64,000 nt of DNA from positions 46,445,327 through 46,509,326 of the forward strand of contig CM049308.1 in NCBI GenBank assembly GCA_026874595.1, given 5' to 3'. The position numbers were made by a program, and so were the translations under genes. Of the stretch, positions 25,360 through 36,710 are shown one piece after another; the stretch's first letter is position 1, and the number at the start of each line of letters is the position of its first letter. The notes below the pieces were generated by a model, which saw nothing but the letters and a program-made list of their open reading frames with translations, was not told the DNA's origin and did no database searches. This DNA comes from Sipunculus nudus (lineage: Eukaryota; Annelida; Sipuncula; Golfingiida; Sipunculidae).

Positions 25360-25390
25360 CAGCTGAGCACCATGATCCACAGGTCCCTTG
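25360..25390 (+). other. Family A 3' terminus upstream of exon 1
   Basis: CAGCTGAGCACCATGATC followed by CACAGGTCCCTTG is a slightly diverged copy of the family A end (consensus CAGCTGAGC...GACCCATGGGTCCCTTG). Another copy, CAGCTGATCGTCAAGACCC, sits at 25303-25331. The 68 bp after it carry the exon 1 acceptor region. Confidence 0.8.
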
Positions 25391-25458
25391 TCTTATGAAT
25401 ATTTATATATTTGGCAATCTTTCTTATTTAATGGATCACTTATCTTTCCTTTTGTTAG

Positions 25459-25501
25459 GGTGCCAATATATTGTTGACAGAAGAAGGTGATGTTAAGTTA
25501 G
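25459..25501 (+). CDS. MAP4K3-like: MAP4K3/5-like Ste20 kinase, internal exon 1 of 3 (catalytic loop end)
   Basis: The exon encodes GANILLTEEGDVKL plus the first base of the next codon (14 codons + 1 nt). It follows a pyrimidine-rich acceptor ending TTTTGTTAG and precedes a strong donor GTGAGT. The Asn is the metal-binding Asn of the catalytic loop, and the sequence runs towards the DFG motif. From knowledge of the family, GANILLT...VKLADFG is typical of MAP4K3/MAP4K5, cytosolic Ste20 kinases acting upstream of JNK and, for MAP4K3, in amino-acid signalling to TORC1. The HRD part of the loop should be in an upstream exon, which I did not find between 1 and 25458. Exons 1, 2 and 3 join without frame loss. 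A 3' terminus of a family A repeat ends 68 bp upstream. Confidence 0.93.
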
Positions 25502-25704
25502 GTGAGTCAATGTTTCATTTGGCAACCCTTGATGCCCTAACAGTTGGGCATGAAGGTACACATTCCTACCCTAACAAACTTCCAACCCTCTCAGTGCCCC
25601 TTCCTGTCTGTTTAGGTACTACAGAACACTTTTATAAACTTTATGTTCCAAATATACATTACCCTTTAAATACTATTATTATTTTGTATGGTATTTTGGG
25701 CTAA

Positions 25705-26280
25705 TACTAGTAATAGTTGAGTCACCTGGAGAAATTCCGTGACCGTGGAGAGTGAAGGTTGGTTTCTGGGTGGATTTGTCTTCTATGTAGGTAGATTAAA
25801 AAATTTAGCAAAGGTGTCCCTTGTGAAAGTGTAGGCGGAATCTGTGAGAGCCTGAAATCCAAAATTGCCACCATCAACCATTTTGAAATTTATTTTTCCA
25901 ACAGTTTAGCCTGCAGTCATGTTCAGTATATGGATTAAATGGTTTTAGGTGTTGAGGAATTCATAATTGGTGTCAAATTTGTGGTTTGACCTACATTGAA
26001 AACAATTTTTAGCTAAAAAATTTATTTTCTCTCACACTTGTCACATGACATCCATAATGAGCTCTGTTGATCTGTGACTCCATTGATTTGGTTTCTCTAA
26101 ATGTTAATTTGACAATCTGGCTAGGGTGTCTCTCTCAAAAGTGAGAATGGAACCCGGAAAATCCTTAAATCCAAGATGGCCACTCTCCTCCATTTTGAAA
26201 ATTATTGTTTCATTGATTTTGCCTGTATTACTCTTCAGTATAATATGGATTCTTGGGTTTCTGGGGTTAGGGTACTCATG
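25705..26280 (+). repeat. Two diverged ~300 bp tandem units
   Basis: 25790-26000 and 26100-26280 share GGTGTCYCTYKYGAAAGTG, TCCAARATKGCCAC, CCATTTTGAAAWTTATT and CAGTATAWATGGATT-like blocks. Possibly a tandem repeat or an old duplication. No exon recognised. Confidence 0.5.
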
Positions 26281-26287
26281 TTTTATT

Positions 26288-26632
26288 GTATCCCCAGACA
26301 AAGTCGGGGGGATACTATGTTTTCATGCGGGTCCCCCCGCCGCCGCCGCATATAAATCTTGTTGGCACGATAACTCAAAAAATATATCACGGATCTTTAC
26401 CAAACTTGGTATATGTATAGATATGGGTGAGAATACGATGCCTATTCAAAATGAGGTCATGACCTTTACTAGGAAAGTGTCCTTGACCTTGAATAAGTCC
26501 AGTTTAAGGGAAAATCACACAAATTCTTAAATATCTCAAGAAATCTTGCATGGATTGATCCCAAAATCAAGTTGATTGAAGATCATGGATAGGGTTGTCA
26601 TGTTCCAGGAACTGGTGGCGCCACCTATTTTT
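26288..26632 (+). repeat. Family C element, 5' part
   Basis: Begins after TTTTATT with GTATCCCCAGAC, AAA, GTCGGGGGGATACTATG, a stem-loop (TATCCCC with GGGGATA). A GCCGCCGCCGC run follows at 26337, then the TCATGACCTTTACTAGG and CTTGACCTTGAATAAG blocks shared with 52316 and 61561. Cut off by a family A copy inserted at 26633. Confidence 0.8.
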
Positions 26633-26849
26633 AGCTCAGCTGACTATAAGTCATCTGAGCTAAAGTCGTGGTCCATTGTCCGTCTGTCTGTCCGTCCGTC
26701 TGTAGATGTGGCACGTTTTGAAACCGTAAGACCTTGGAATCCAAAATTCAGCATAATGTTAGATGTCCCCAAAATCTCCTATCAATGCCGAAAACTGGGT
26801 CTTTGCGACTTCGTTCCTTTGAGAAATTAAGGAAAAACCTCAGTTTTTT
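26633..26849 (+). repeat. Family A 5' segment, short tandem copy
   Basis: 217 bp from AGCTCAGCTGACTATAAGTC to GGAAAAACCTCAGTTTTTT, followed directly by a second copy of the same segment. Looks like a head-to-tail partial duplicate. Confidence 0.8.
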
Positions 26850-28412
26850 AGCTCAGCTGACTATAAGTCATCTGAGCTATAGTCGTGGTCCATTGTCCGT
26901 CGTCCGTCCGTCTTGCCGTCCGTCCGTCTGTCCGTCCGTCCGTCAGTAGATGTGGCACGTTTTGAAACCGTAAGACCTAGGAATCCCAAATTCGGCATAA
27001 TGTTAGGTGTCCCCAAGATCTCCTACCAAGCCCAAAACTGGGTCTTTGTGACTTCGTTCCTTTGAGAAATTAAGGAAAAACCTCAATTTTTTTTTAAAAA
27101 CCTATTTTCACACTTCAGGACTGCCTAATATAAAAACCACTCATCTGTGTTTCCTCATATTTACCATAAATATTCCTCTATATAGTTCCTATGTACATGC
27201 CAGAAATTATGTCTGTATTATATAATTTAAAAAGTTATGGGCCCAAACATAATGCATTGTGTAAAAAATCAGGAAAGATATTTGATCACTTAACACAAAA
27301 TATGTTAAAGCTATAAACTTATTTTCCAGTAATATAACTTTAATTAATCAAAATTAAATTGTATACCCAAAATTAGATCAAAATCTTTTAAATTTTTTAA
27401 AATATTAACAAAAATAAAAAATTGGTACCTTAAATTTTGCCCAACTAAATTTTGACCATGGCACGTTCTTTTCCTGAAAGTACTGTGGATTTAATTTTCA
27501 CAGCATTTTTTTTTTAGCATTTTGTCTGTAAACACCAAAAATTTGAAACCAGTTGATCAAAAACTGTAGATTTTATTCAAGTTTTCAAGCACCATGTAAC
27601 ATATTGTTTACATCAAGCTAGTGTCATGCAGTTTGCAAGTGCTCAGCTCCCCAGTTTCAGCTCTCAGTTCCTAAAATTTGGCATGCAATTAGATGTCTCA
27701 AAAATCCCCTACCATGCCAAGAATTTGGTCGCTAGGACTTAATACCTTCGAGATATTAATGAAAAACTTCATTCTTCCATTAAAAACCCATTGTTACACT
27801 TCAAGACTGCCTAATATCAAAACCACTGATCTGACTTTAATCATATATAATATATATATTCTGGATTCTCAACATCATTGTTTGGTGAAAACTGAATAAA
27901 TACCAGACATGGTGCGAATACTTTGTAATTGTATTTATGGGAATTCAGGTAAAAATGAAAGTATATGAATACCAGTGCAAATACTTTCAAAATGTATTAA
28001 TGAATGCATTCATGAATATATTCTTTAATATTATTTTAATAATCATTCCAGTTATATTTTATTTGAAAAATCATACTATTCTCTTATTATTTTTAATAAA
28101 AATTATATTTGGGACAATATTTGTAATTTTTTTAATAAATAGTTAAACTCTTATATTATATGTTCTGCTTATAAGTTATATGGCCAAGTCAAAATCTGTG
28201 TGACAATCGTACTCCATTTGTTAATAAAATAAATGAAATTAATCCTCTTTCCTGTCTCCAAAGGTACAATCAAAATCATACATAAGCTAAACAACAACAA
28301 CTCATAATACAGCTTATTTTTATTACCACATAAAACCAGCATGTGCCTCATTTCTAAATCATATTTTTTTATCATATATAACAGCTGAGCGCCGTGACCC
28401 ATAGGTCCCTTG
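26850..28412 (+). repeat. Family A element, both termini present
   Basis: 5' stem-loop AGCTCAGCTGACT, ATA, AGTCATCTGAGCT after a T-run. A CCGTCCGTCTGTCCGTCC tract follows, then GGCACGTTTTGAAACCGTAA. The 3' terminus is CAGCTGAGCGCCGTGACCCA, TAGGTCCCTTG at 28382-28412. 27850-28412 nearly duplicates 16270-16845. Confidence 0.8.
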
Positions 28413-30050
28413 TTTTAAAAATCCTATTTTCACACTTCAGGACTGCCTAATATCAAAACCACTCATCTGTTTTTCCTCATATAGTTCCTTTGTACCTGCA
28501 AGAAATTAAGTCTGTAAAGTATAAATTCTTTAAGTTATGAGCCCAAACATAATGGACTTTGTAAAAAATCAGGAAAAATAATAACTCAATTAACATGAAA
28601 AATTTTGAAACTAGAGTCTATTTTCTCAAGTATATAACTATGTTTAATTAGGATTTAATTGTTTACCGAAAATTAGATCTGAATTTTGTAAATTTTTTAA
28701 GTTATTAGCATAAAAAAAAAAAAATCAGTACCTTAAATTTTGCCCAACTTTGACCATGGCACGTTTTTTTACTATAAGCACCATTGATTTAATTTTCACA
28801 GCATGTAAACATAACTCTTAAGTTTGTCTAAATCTGAAATTTGAAAATAAAAGCTTGAAAATTAAGCCAGTTATTGATTTTTTTTTTCTGTAGTCACTTG
28901 CTTTGATTACGGATGCAGGGTCCCACTCCAGGTCACTGGAAGTCAGCTATGCCAGGGTTTCTGATTTGTTACAGTCACTGGGGGAGATCTCCTGCTGTGA
29001 CAGGTGTACAGTTATTCTCATATCACCACCCCAATCACCCCCCCCCCCCTCAAACCCAACCCACCAAGTGTTATGCACTAATTGTTATTGTTTTCACTGT
29101 ATCTCCTTAATTGTAATGCTGTTTCCACTCCAATATGCAAAAACTTTCCATTAAAAAAATAATTCAAGGTGTAATCAAGAAGATGCAATGTTGTGTAATG
29201 TAGCAGTTTTAAAGGAATCAGTTTTCTTTTAAATGATTTTCACAAATATAATTGAACCCATCAGTATGCTTAAATTATTATAAAATATGAAGCACATTAT
29301 GGATAAATAAAGACACTATTAAAAATTGTGAAATCTAAATCAAGTATTATTTTTAGATATTTATTGTTTTGCAGATTAAAAGATATATTTTTGTGGTAAA
29401 AAAATAAATAAACATTTGTATGCATGATGTGGTGTTATCTGACAAGATTGAGATTTATGATGATGCAATTGAGAATTATGAATCAACTTTTATATTCAGA
29501 TATATATGTTAAATTGGAAATGTATAGCAATATAAACTTAAATTAGAAAATAATTGATGTGATAAAAAAATGAGGATTTAATACAAACATTTGTTCATTA
29601 TTTTCCTGCCTCAGCAGAATTTGAGATCAGGCTTTGTTTGCCCTGTTTTATGTTGTTAATTAGCTATATTTCAACTGTATACATTTCATTAAAAAAATAC
29701 ATATATATTTAATAATATATATTATACAAAAAAATAGATTCAATTGAACAAATGTGTAAACTACTGAAATGTCAACAGTTAATCGAAAAACCAACTAATG
29801 ATCATGGTAATAGTACAGATCATTTGTTCACAAACTGCTCACATGCTTTAGTTTCAACATTAGGAAACACATGGTCAGGTCACAAAATATTTTTTGCAAC
29901 AATTTCTTGCTCATCAATACAAACAAATCATATGGCCAACCATGGCCTTTATTACCTCTTCCTCTTACTCTTTATCTCCATTTGATATTATTTTAGATAT
30001 TTACCTTCAAGGTTAACGTCAGCTGAGCACAGTGACCCATAGGTCCCTTG
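28413..30050 (+). repeat. Family A interior and 3' terminus, no 5' end
   Basis: Starts within CACACTTCAGGACTGCCTAA. Contains poly(C) at about 29038-29049 and the CAATTTGAGATCAGGC-like block, and ends at CAGCTGAGCACAGTGACCCA, TAGGTCCCTTG (30020-30050). A stretch at 28890-29010 gave no kinase-like exon. Confidence 0.75.
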
Positions 30051-30936
30051 TTTTAGACCTCTTAATATGCGGTCATCTGTTAACAGGGCACAAATCGTAA
30101 TGACTGGACCTAGAATCTTCTCTCTTGACATGCAGGGAGGCCAATGAAAAGTCTCCTTGGAAACTTGAAATTAGGTCTCTGTTACCCATATTCTCCTAAC
30201 TATTGGGCTTATAAGAAACCCCCAGAATCATTGAAAATTTTATACAAAAGCTCCAGTATCTGAACAACTAAATCATTAATCACAATGTTTCTTTGCATGC
30301 ATATTAATCCTGGAATGTTTCATCATTTTCTGAAGACTGGTGGCGCAAGCTGGATTTTTTTTTTAATTTTTAAGCAATTTTTCTCTCTATTTTTGTGACC
30401 TTTGATATGCAGTCATCCATTAAAAGGGCACAAATCATAACCACTCGACATGGAATCCTCTTACTTGACATCCAGGGAGGCTAATGAAAAATCTCCTTGG
30501 AAACTGGAAATTAGGTCTCTGTTACCAATATCCGCTGAGCTGTGGGGCTCAGAATTAACCCCCCCCCCCCCTCCAGAATAATTGAAAATTTGATACCAAA
30601 GTAGGGCACAAATCATAACCATTGGACCTAGAATCTACTAACTTGACATCTTGAGACTCAAAATTCTCCTCAGACACATGAAATTGGTCACTGTAACCCA
30701 TATTTTCCAACTTAAAGGGCATAATTTCAAGAAATAATGCGAAATACATACAAATTGCCAGATTCCTTAGGAACAGCTGAATGGATTGTCATCAAATGTG
30801 GTGTGCATATGGGTCTTGATGAACTTAAGCTAATTACATGAATGATGGTGCCACCTATGTATCTTAACTAGTTGCCTGTGTAAGGACATTTTGTCATCAT
30901 GTCAGTCGGCTGAGTGTCATGACCCATGGGTCACTA
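30051..30936 (+). repeat. Family A2 copy with 3' terminus CTAG
   Basis: Three internal tandem modules with AACAGGGCACAAATCRTAA, GACCTAGAATCTTC and CTCCTTGGAAACY. Poly(C) at 30559-30571. Ends CGGCTGAGTGTCATGACCCA, TGGGTCACTAG at 30907-30936. Same family as 60496-61246. Confidence 0.75.
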
Positions 30937-31159
30937 GTTTGCAGTCCACATTAATTTAGACTTACAGCTGAAAAAAAAAAACATTAAAAGTCTTCTCCAA
31001 TGATTCTCAAATTTTTCTCTGTCTAGTAAAATTGTTCAATAATTCACAAAAATAATCCAAGAAACAATCTGATTTTTGAGTTACAGCAGATCAATTTGTA
31101 CATGTCACAAGGAGCAAGACCTATTGTAAATAGGTTATAGCCAAGTTTGCAGATATAAT

Positions 31160-31186
31160 GGCATCTCTGATGCCAGAAGTGTCTAG
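31160..31186 (+). other. Family C-type 3' terminus upstream of exon 2
   Basis: Stem GGCAT, loop CTCTG, stem ATGCC, then AGAAGTGT and CTAG. This is the same design and near-identical spacing as the family C end at 55240-55267 (GGCACC, TGC, GGTGCC, AAGAAATGT, CTAG). It ends 61 bp before the exon 2 acceptor. Confidence 0.75.
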
Positions 31187-31247
31187 TCATATATTTTATT
31201 TTGTGCCAAATTTGACAGCTGTTTACTTAATCTTGGTTTAATTTCAG

Positions 31248-31320
31248 CGGACTTTGGTGTATCAGCTCAGATCACTGCCACAATGTGCAAACGAAAATCC
31301 TTCATCGGAACCCCATATTG
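31248..31320 (+). CDS. MAP4K3-like: MAP4K3/5-like Ste20 kinase, internal exon 2 of 3 (DFG and activation loop)
   Basis: The acceptor is TTTAATTTCAG and the donor GTGGGT follows the exon. The first two bases complete an Ala codon with the last base of exon 1; the exon then reads [14 protein letters not shown] and [10 protein letters not shown] and ends in TG, completing Trp with the first base of exon 3. It carries the Mg-binding Asp of DFG and the activation segment. The Ser in [11 protein letters not shown] is at the position of the MAP4K3 activation-loop autophosphorylation serine (Ser170 in human numbering, from memory). VSAQ favours MAP4K3 over MAP4K5, in which I recall VAAK. Length 73 nt. 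A CTAG-ending repeat terminus lies 61 bp upstream. Confidence 0.96.
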
Positions 31321-31545
31321 GTGGGTGCATACTTCAGATTTTTTGTTAGTTTTATACACAGAGCCATGTGGCCTAATTTGCAGAAGCTTGTTTTACCAAA
31401 GTTTATCCTACTACACGTAACCAGACTAAACAAGCATCATGTGTATTAGGGTTAAGTAGTTGTTAAGAATATGATAGCAGATTTGGAGAATTGATTAATA
31501 ATCTTGAGATTGTTAATGCTGGGCTGTAAACATATGAACATTTTT

Positions 31546-32795
31546 AGCTCAGCTGACTATAAGTCATCTGAGCTATAGTTGTGGTTCTCTGTCTGTCGGC
31601 TGTCTGTCCTTCTGTCTGTTAAACTGGCACGTTTAGAAACTGTACAACCTATAGCTATAAATCTGAAATTCGGCATACAGTTAGATGTCCCAAAAATCTC
31701 CTACCATACTGAAAATTGGGTCACCAGGACTTTTTTCCTTCAAGATATTAAGGAAAAATCTCTGTTTCCATTAAAAAACCATTGTTATACTTCAAGAATG
31801 CCTAAAATCAAAATCACTCTGACTTTGATCATATATAATATACATGTTCTTCTATACACAATCTATGCACATGGCTAGAAATGATGTCAGTATTGCATAA
31901 TTGTTTTAAGTTATTGGCCCGAACATAATGCACTTTGTAAAAAATTAGGAAATATATTTACTCCCTTAATTTGAGAATTGCTGAAGCTAGAGACTTTTTT
32001 CAGGTGTATAACAATATTTAATCAAGATTCAATTGTATCCCCAAAATTAGTTCTGAATTTTTAAAATTTTTATAAGTTATTAGCATAAATATAAAATCAG
32101 TACCTTAAATTTTGCCCAAATTGACTATGGCACGTTTGTTTCCTGTGAGCACTGTTGATATAATTTTCATATTATGCACACATAAGGATTTCAGCTTGTT
32201 AGTTTTGAAAGTTTAAAGAAATTGGCAAAAATCTGTATCTTTTATTGAAGTTTTTATGAGACCATGTCACACCTTCTGACCTTTCAGGCAAATTATGCAC
32301 GCTTGAGGCGGGGCATATACTGTTCAGCGAGGCAGCTTATGGCTGGCACCAGTTGATCCAAATGTCCAACCCTACTCATTGATTAGTTGTTTTGACCAAC
32401 AACATAACACTATACAATAAATAAAAAATGTTTACAGGTCTACAATAACACTTTAAGAAAAATTAATAGAAAAGGAATTTGGTAGTTGATGAGTAACAGG
32501 GAATTACCTTGCAATGACTGATGTTTTATGGGTTTTGTATGGATGGATAAAAATGTATTCCAAATAACACAATGGAGTCACCTATGGTATTTTTCATTTC
32601 AATCTTAACAATGAAAAAATAATAATTAAATTAAATTATTCTTTACTATTAGGGATTATATGAAGGAAAATAATGATAGACAAAGATGCAGTTGATAATA
32701 TTAATCTAAATTTCCAGGTCTTTTACAAGTGTTTCAGCTTGTTAATTTATATTTATTTCAAAATTTAAAAAAAATTAAAATAAGTCAACATTTTT
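31546..32795 (+). repeat. Family A copy with 5' stem-loop
   Basis: AGCTCAGCTGACTATAAGTC at 31546 after TTTTT. The interior includes 31990-32400, the intact version of the sequence interrupted at 414/15767. It runs into another copy at 32796 without a 3' terminus. Confidence 0.8.
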
Positions 32796-33838
32796 AGCTC
32801 AGCTGACTATAAGTCATCTGAGCTATATTTGTGGTCCTTTGTCCGTCGCATCCGTCTGGCTGTCCGGCCATTAACAGGGCACGTTTTGAAACCGTTGGAC
32901 CTACGAATCCAAAATTTTGCATACAGTTAGGTGTCCCCAAAATGTCCTACCATACTGAATATTGGGTCACTAAATCTACGTTCCTTCGAGATATTAAGGC
33001 AAAACCTTCATTTTCCATTAAAAACCAATTGTTACACTTCAAGACTGCCTAATATCAAAACCACTGATCTGAATTTGATCATAGTTAATGTTCATATTTT
33101 ACATATATTTCCTATGTACATACCAAAAATTAGGTCAGTATTGTGTAATTTGTTGAAGTTATGGGCCCAAACATAATGCACCTTGTAAAAAATCAGGAAA
33201 TATATTTACTCACTTAACATAAGAATTGCTGATGCTAGAGACATTTTTTCAGGGATATAACTTCATTTAATCAAGATTCTATTGTATACCGAAAATTAGA
33301 TCTGGATTTTGCATTATTTTCATGTTATTAGCATAAATATAAAATCAGTACCTTTAATTTGGCCAAAATTGGACCATGGCACATTTTATTCTCATAAGTA
33401 TTTTTAATTTATTTTTCACAGCTGTGATACATGTGGATTTAATCTGTTGAATTCTGAAATTTGAAAGTAAAAGCTTAAAAATTATTCTAATTATTGAAGT
33501 TTTTCAGATGCTCTAATGTATTTGCATTTTGTATATCCAAGACCGCACTCTTGCTCACTACAGCCTTCCCTAGGTAACCTTATTAGTGATGCAGCACTGG
33601 CAGAACACGCCTGCTGTATAATAAACATACACTTATTCTCATGGGCCCTACCCTAACACCCCCCCCCCCACCACCACAACCACCACCATCACCAATTTAT
33701 ATTGCAATACATGGTTTGTTATTGTCAACTATATTTCTTAAAATGTAAAGCTGTTTTTGATCCAATGTGCACAACTTTTCTTGAAATATTAATTCAAGAA
33801 GTAATCCAAAAGATGCCACGTTGTTCTAATGTAGCATT
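32796..33838 (+). repeat. Family A copy with 5' stem-loop
   Basis: AGCTCAGCTGACTATAAGTC after TTTTT, then GGCCATTAACAGGGCACG. Ends near ATGTAGCATTTTT. Poly(C) at 33660-33669 followed by a CCACCACCACAACCACC run. Confidence 0.8.
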
Positions 33839-34941
33839 TTTAGCGAACCTGTGAGCTTATGTGATGGTGTTGCTTTGTCCGTCTGCCGTCCATGGCTGTA
33901 AGTCAGAAACCGTCAGAGCAAGCAGCTCCAAATTACATCTAAGAATTAGTCACACTTGGTGCCCTAGAGCTTATTATTGGGTATCTGCATTAATTTAGAT
34001 TTTATAGAGAAAATGCTTAATAACCTTTAAAAATCTTCTTCTCTGAAACTGTCCAGCCAAATTGTCCAAAATTTCACAGAAATATTCCCTGAAACAAACT
34101 CTCTCAAGTTTGTTCAAATGGTTCCAGTTCTGTGGTTTTTGACCAAGTTATAGGAAGTTGAACTTAGTCATTTGCATGCTAAAATTACAATCTCAGAAAC
34201 AGCTGGAGCTATCATCATCAACTTTTATGTTAATGTTGGTCACTTGAGTCATATCTAAAATTGAGGTATTGGTGGCGCCACCTGCATTGGTCTTTTTGTC
34301 TGGGGTCAACGGTGCCCGAAACATACAGAGGGCTACAAAAAACTTCTTCTCTGAAAGCGTAAAGCCATATTGTCTAATATTGCACAGAAATGCGCCTAGG
34401 GTAGTGCTTTCTTAAGTTTGTTCGAATGGTCTTTGTTCAATGACTTTTGGCAGAGTTATGGGAAGATGAATATAGTCAAATGTTATAGAAGCCCATTTCT
34501 GGTCAGTGGCTACAAAGATCTTCTCAAAAACCACTGGGTCAAATTTTTTCTTTAATCTCACACATGAATGATCCTTAAATGTTGATAATTCAGATTTGTT
34601 CAAATGGTTTTGATTCGGTGATTTTCTTAGATTTTTTACAGGTAAAGTTAAAAAAGATATAAAAATCTTCTTCTCCGAGACTGTCCAGCCATATTGTCCA
34701 ATATTTTAAAGAAATGATCCTTGGAACAATCTCTTTCAAGTTTGTTTGAAAGGTTCCAGTTCAGTGATTTTTGGCTGAATTAGAGGAGGTTGAACTTCGT
34801 CATCTGTCAAAAAATGCACACTAAAATTAAAATCTCAGAAAAGGCTAGAGCTATCATCACCAAATTTTATGCCAATATTTGTCACGTAAGTCATATCTGA
34901 AATTGAGGTATTGGTGGCTTCACCTACATTGATCTGTTTTA
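33839..34941 (+). repeat. Unclassified repeat modules starting AGCGAACCTGTGAGC
   Basis: Follows a T-run, then TTTGTCCGTCTGCCGTCC, as in other families. Three tandem modules carry AATCTTCTTCTCYGARACYG, CAGCCAWATTGTCCAA and ATTTCACAGAAATGATCC. GGTGGCGCCACCTGC is at 34271. Related to 18380-19200. Confidence 0.6.
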
Positions 34942-35541
34942 AGCTCAGCTCACTATAAGTCATCTGAGCTATAGTCGTGGTCCATTGTCCGTCGTCTGTC
35001 TGTCTGTCCATCCGTCTGTCTGTAGATGTGGCACGTTTTGAAACCGTGAGACCTAGGAATCCAAAATTGGCATAATGTTAGATGTCCCCAAGATCTCCTA
35101 CCATAACGAAAAACGGGTCTTTGCGACTTCCTTCCTTTGAGAAATTAAGGAAAAACCTCAATTTTTAATTAAAAACCCATTTTACATTTCACGACCACCT
35201 AATATCAAAACTACTCATCTGTTTTTACTCATATTTGCCATAAATATTCCTCTATATAGTTCCTATGTACATACCAGAAATTAGGTCTGTATTATATAAT
35301 TTAAAAAAGTTATGGGCTCAAACATAATGCATTTTGTAAAAATTAAGGAATGATATTTGATCGCTTAACACAAAACATGTTAAAGCTAAGTACTTTTTTT
35401 CCAGTAATATAACTTTAATTAATCCAAATTAAATTGTATACCCAAAATTAGATCAATATCTTTTAAATTTTTTAAAATATTAGCAAAAATAAAAAATTGG
35501 TACCTTAAATTTTGCCCAACTTTGGCCATGGCACGTTTTTT
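34942..35541 (+). repeat. Family A copy, 3' truncated
   Basis: AGCTCAGCTCACTATAAGTC opens it. Interior as at 26850. Ends at GGCCATGGCACGTTTTT where the next copy starts. Confidence 0.8.
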
Positions 35542-36705
35542 AGCTCAGCTGACTATAAGTCATCTGAGCTATAGTCGTGGTCCATTGTCCGGATGTCCGT
35601 CCATAAGACTGGCACGTCTCGACACCATTGGACCTACGAATCTGAAATTCGGCATAATGTTAGATTCCCCAAAATCTCCTACCAAAATTGGGTCAATAGG
35701 ACTTTGTTCCTTCGATATATTAAGGAAAAACCTCAAAAACTTCAGGACTGCCTTATATCAAAACCACTCATCTGGTTTTCTTCATATTTACCTTAAATAT
35801 TCCTCTATATAGTTCCTATGTACATGCCAGAAATTAAGTCAGTATTATTCAATTTAAAAAAGTTAAACAAAATGGACTTTGTAAAAAAATCAGGAAAGAT
35901 ATTTGGTCACTTAAGACCAAAAGTGTTAAAGGTAGGGACTTTTTTTCAGTAATTCAACTTTAATTAATCAAAATTTAATTGTATACCAAAAATTAGATCA
36001 AAATCTGTTAAATTTTTTTAAATATTGGCAAAAATATAAAATTGGTACCTTAAATTTTGCCCATCTTTGGCCACGGCACGTTTTTTTCCTGTAGGTATTG
36101 TGGATTTAATTTTCACAGCATGTACACATAAGGATTTAATCTGTTTAAATCTGAAATTTAAGCTGCAAAATTAGGCTTGTTATTGAATTTTTTTGGAGGC
36201 TCTTGTTGTATTCCCTTACATTGTCAAGCAGTCCACTTTGGTGACTGTAGGTCATTCAGTGCAGCTCTCTCCAATGAGTTGAGCTTGATCAGGCTGTCTG
36301 CAGTTAATACCATACCACAGGGTGCCTTTTCCTCTGGCAACCCCCCCCCCCCCCCACCTCTACCCCATTCTTTTGACAGACCTGTACTATAAACTAGATG
36401 AATCTTAAAATTAACATTTTTTTCAGCAACGAGCAGTAACAACGGAGACCCCTCCCCCCACCCACCCCTTCATGTTACTTTTATGTAACACTTCCCATAG
36501 GCCTATTTCTTCCCTTGGTGCATCACTAAATGGTTTAGCTCATGTCCATTATTCTATAATATACAGAGTTTCATTTTAGCAGGGCCATTTTCTCACAGCT
36601 TTTCTAATGATTATATACATGAAAAACCAAAAGAAATAAAAATATTGTGCAGTTACTATTATTTTTCCAAAATTCAGCTGAGCGATGTGACCCATGGGTC
36701 TCTTG
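35542..36705 (+). repeat. Complete family A element
   Basis: 5' stem-loop AGCTCAGCTGACT, ATA, AGTCATCTGAGCT at 35542-35570. 3' terminus CAGCTGAGCGATGTGACCCA, TGGGTCTCTTG at 36675-36705. The ends are mutually complementary (AGCTCAGCTG with CAGCTGAGC). Flanked by T-runs on both sides. Length 1.16 kb, with poly(C) at about 36341-36355 and no ORF of note. Confidence 0.8.
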
Positions 36706-36710
36706 TTTTT

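Larger units (their letters stand above)
25502..31247 (+). other. MAP4K3-like intron between exons 1 and 2
   Basis: Phase 1 intron of 5746 bp with donor GTGAGT and acceptor TTTCAG. It is filled almost entirely with family A and C repeats, listed separately. I saw no further kinase-like exon in it. Confidence 0.9.

Noticed and set aside
1-25458. Upstream kinase exons (glycine loop, VAIK, HRD)
   Set aside because: I looked for them in all three forward frames and saw none. The 5' part of the gene is probably before the window, though a short exon could be missed by eye.
28890-29010. Possible extra exon starting after TTTTTTTCTGTAG
   Set aside because: The stretch parallels the family A interior at 33530-33670 and encodes nothing like a Ste20 kinase.
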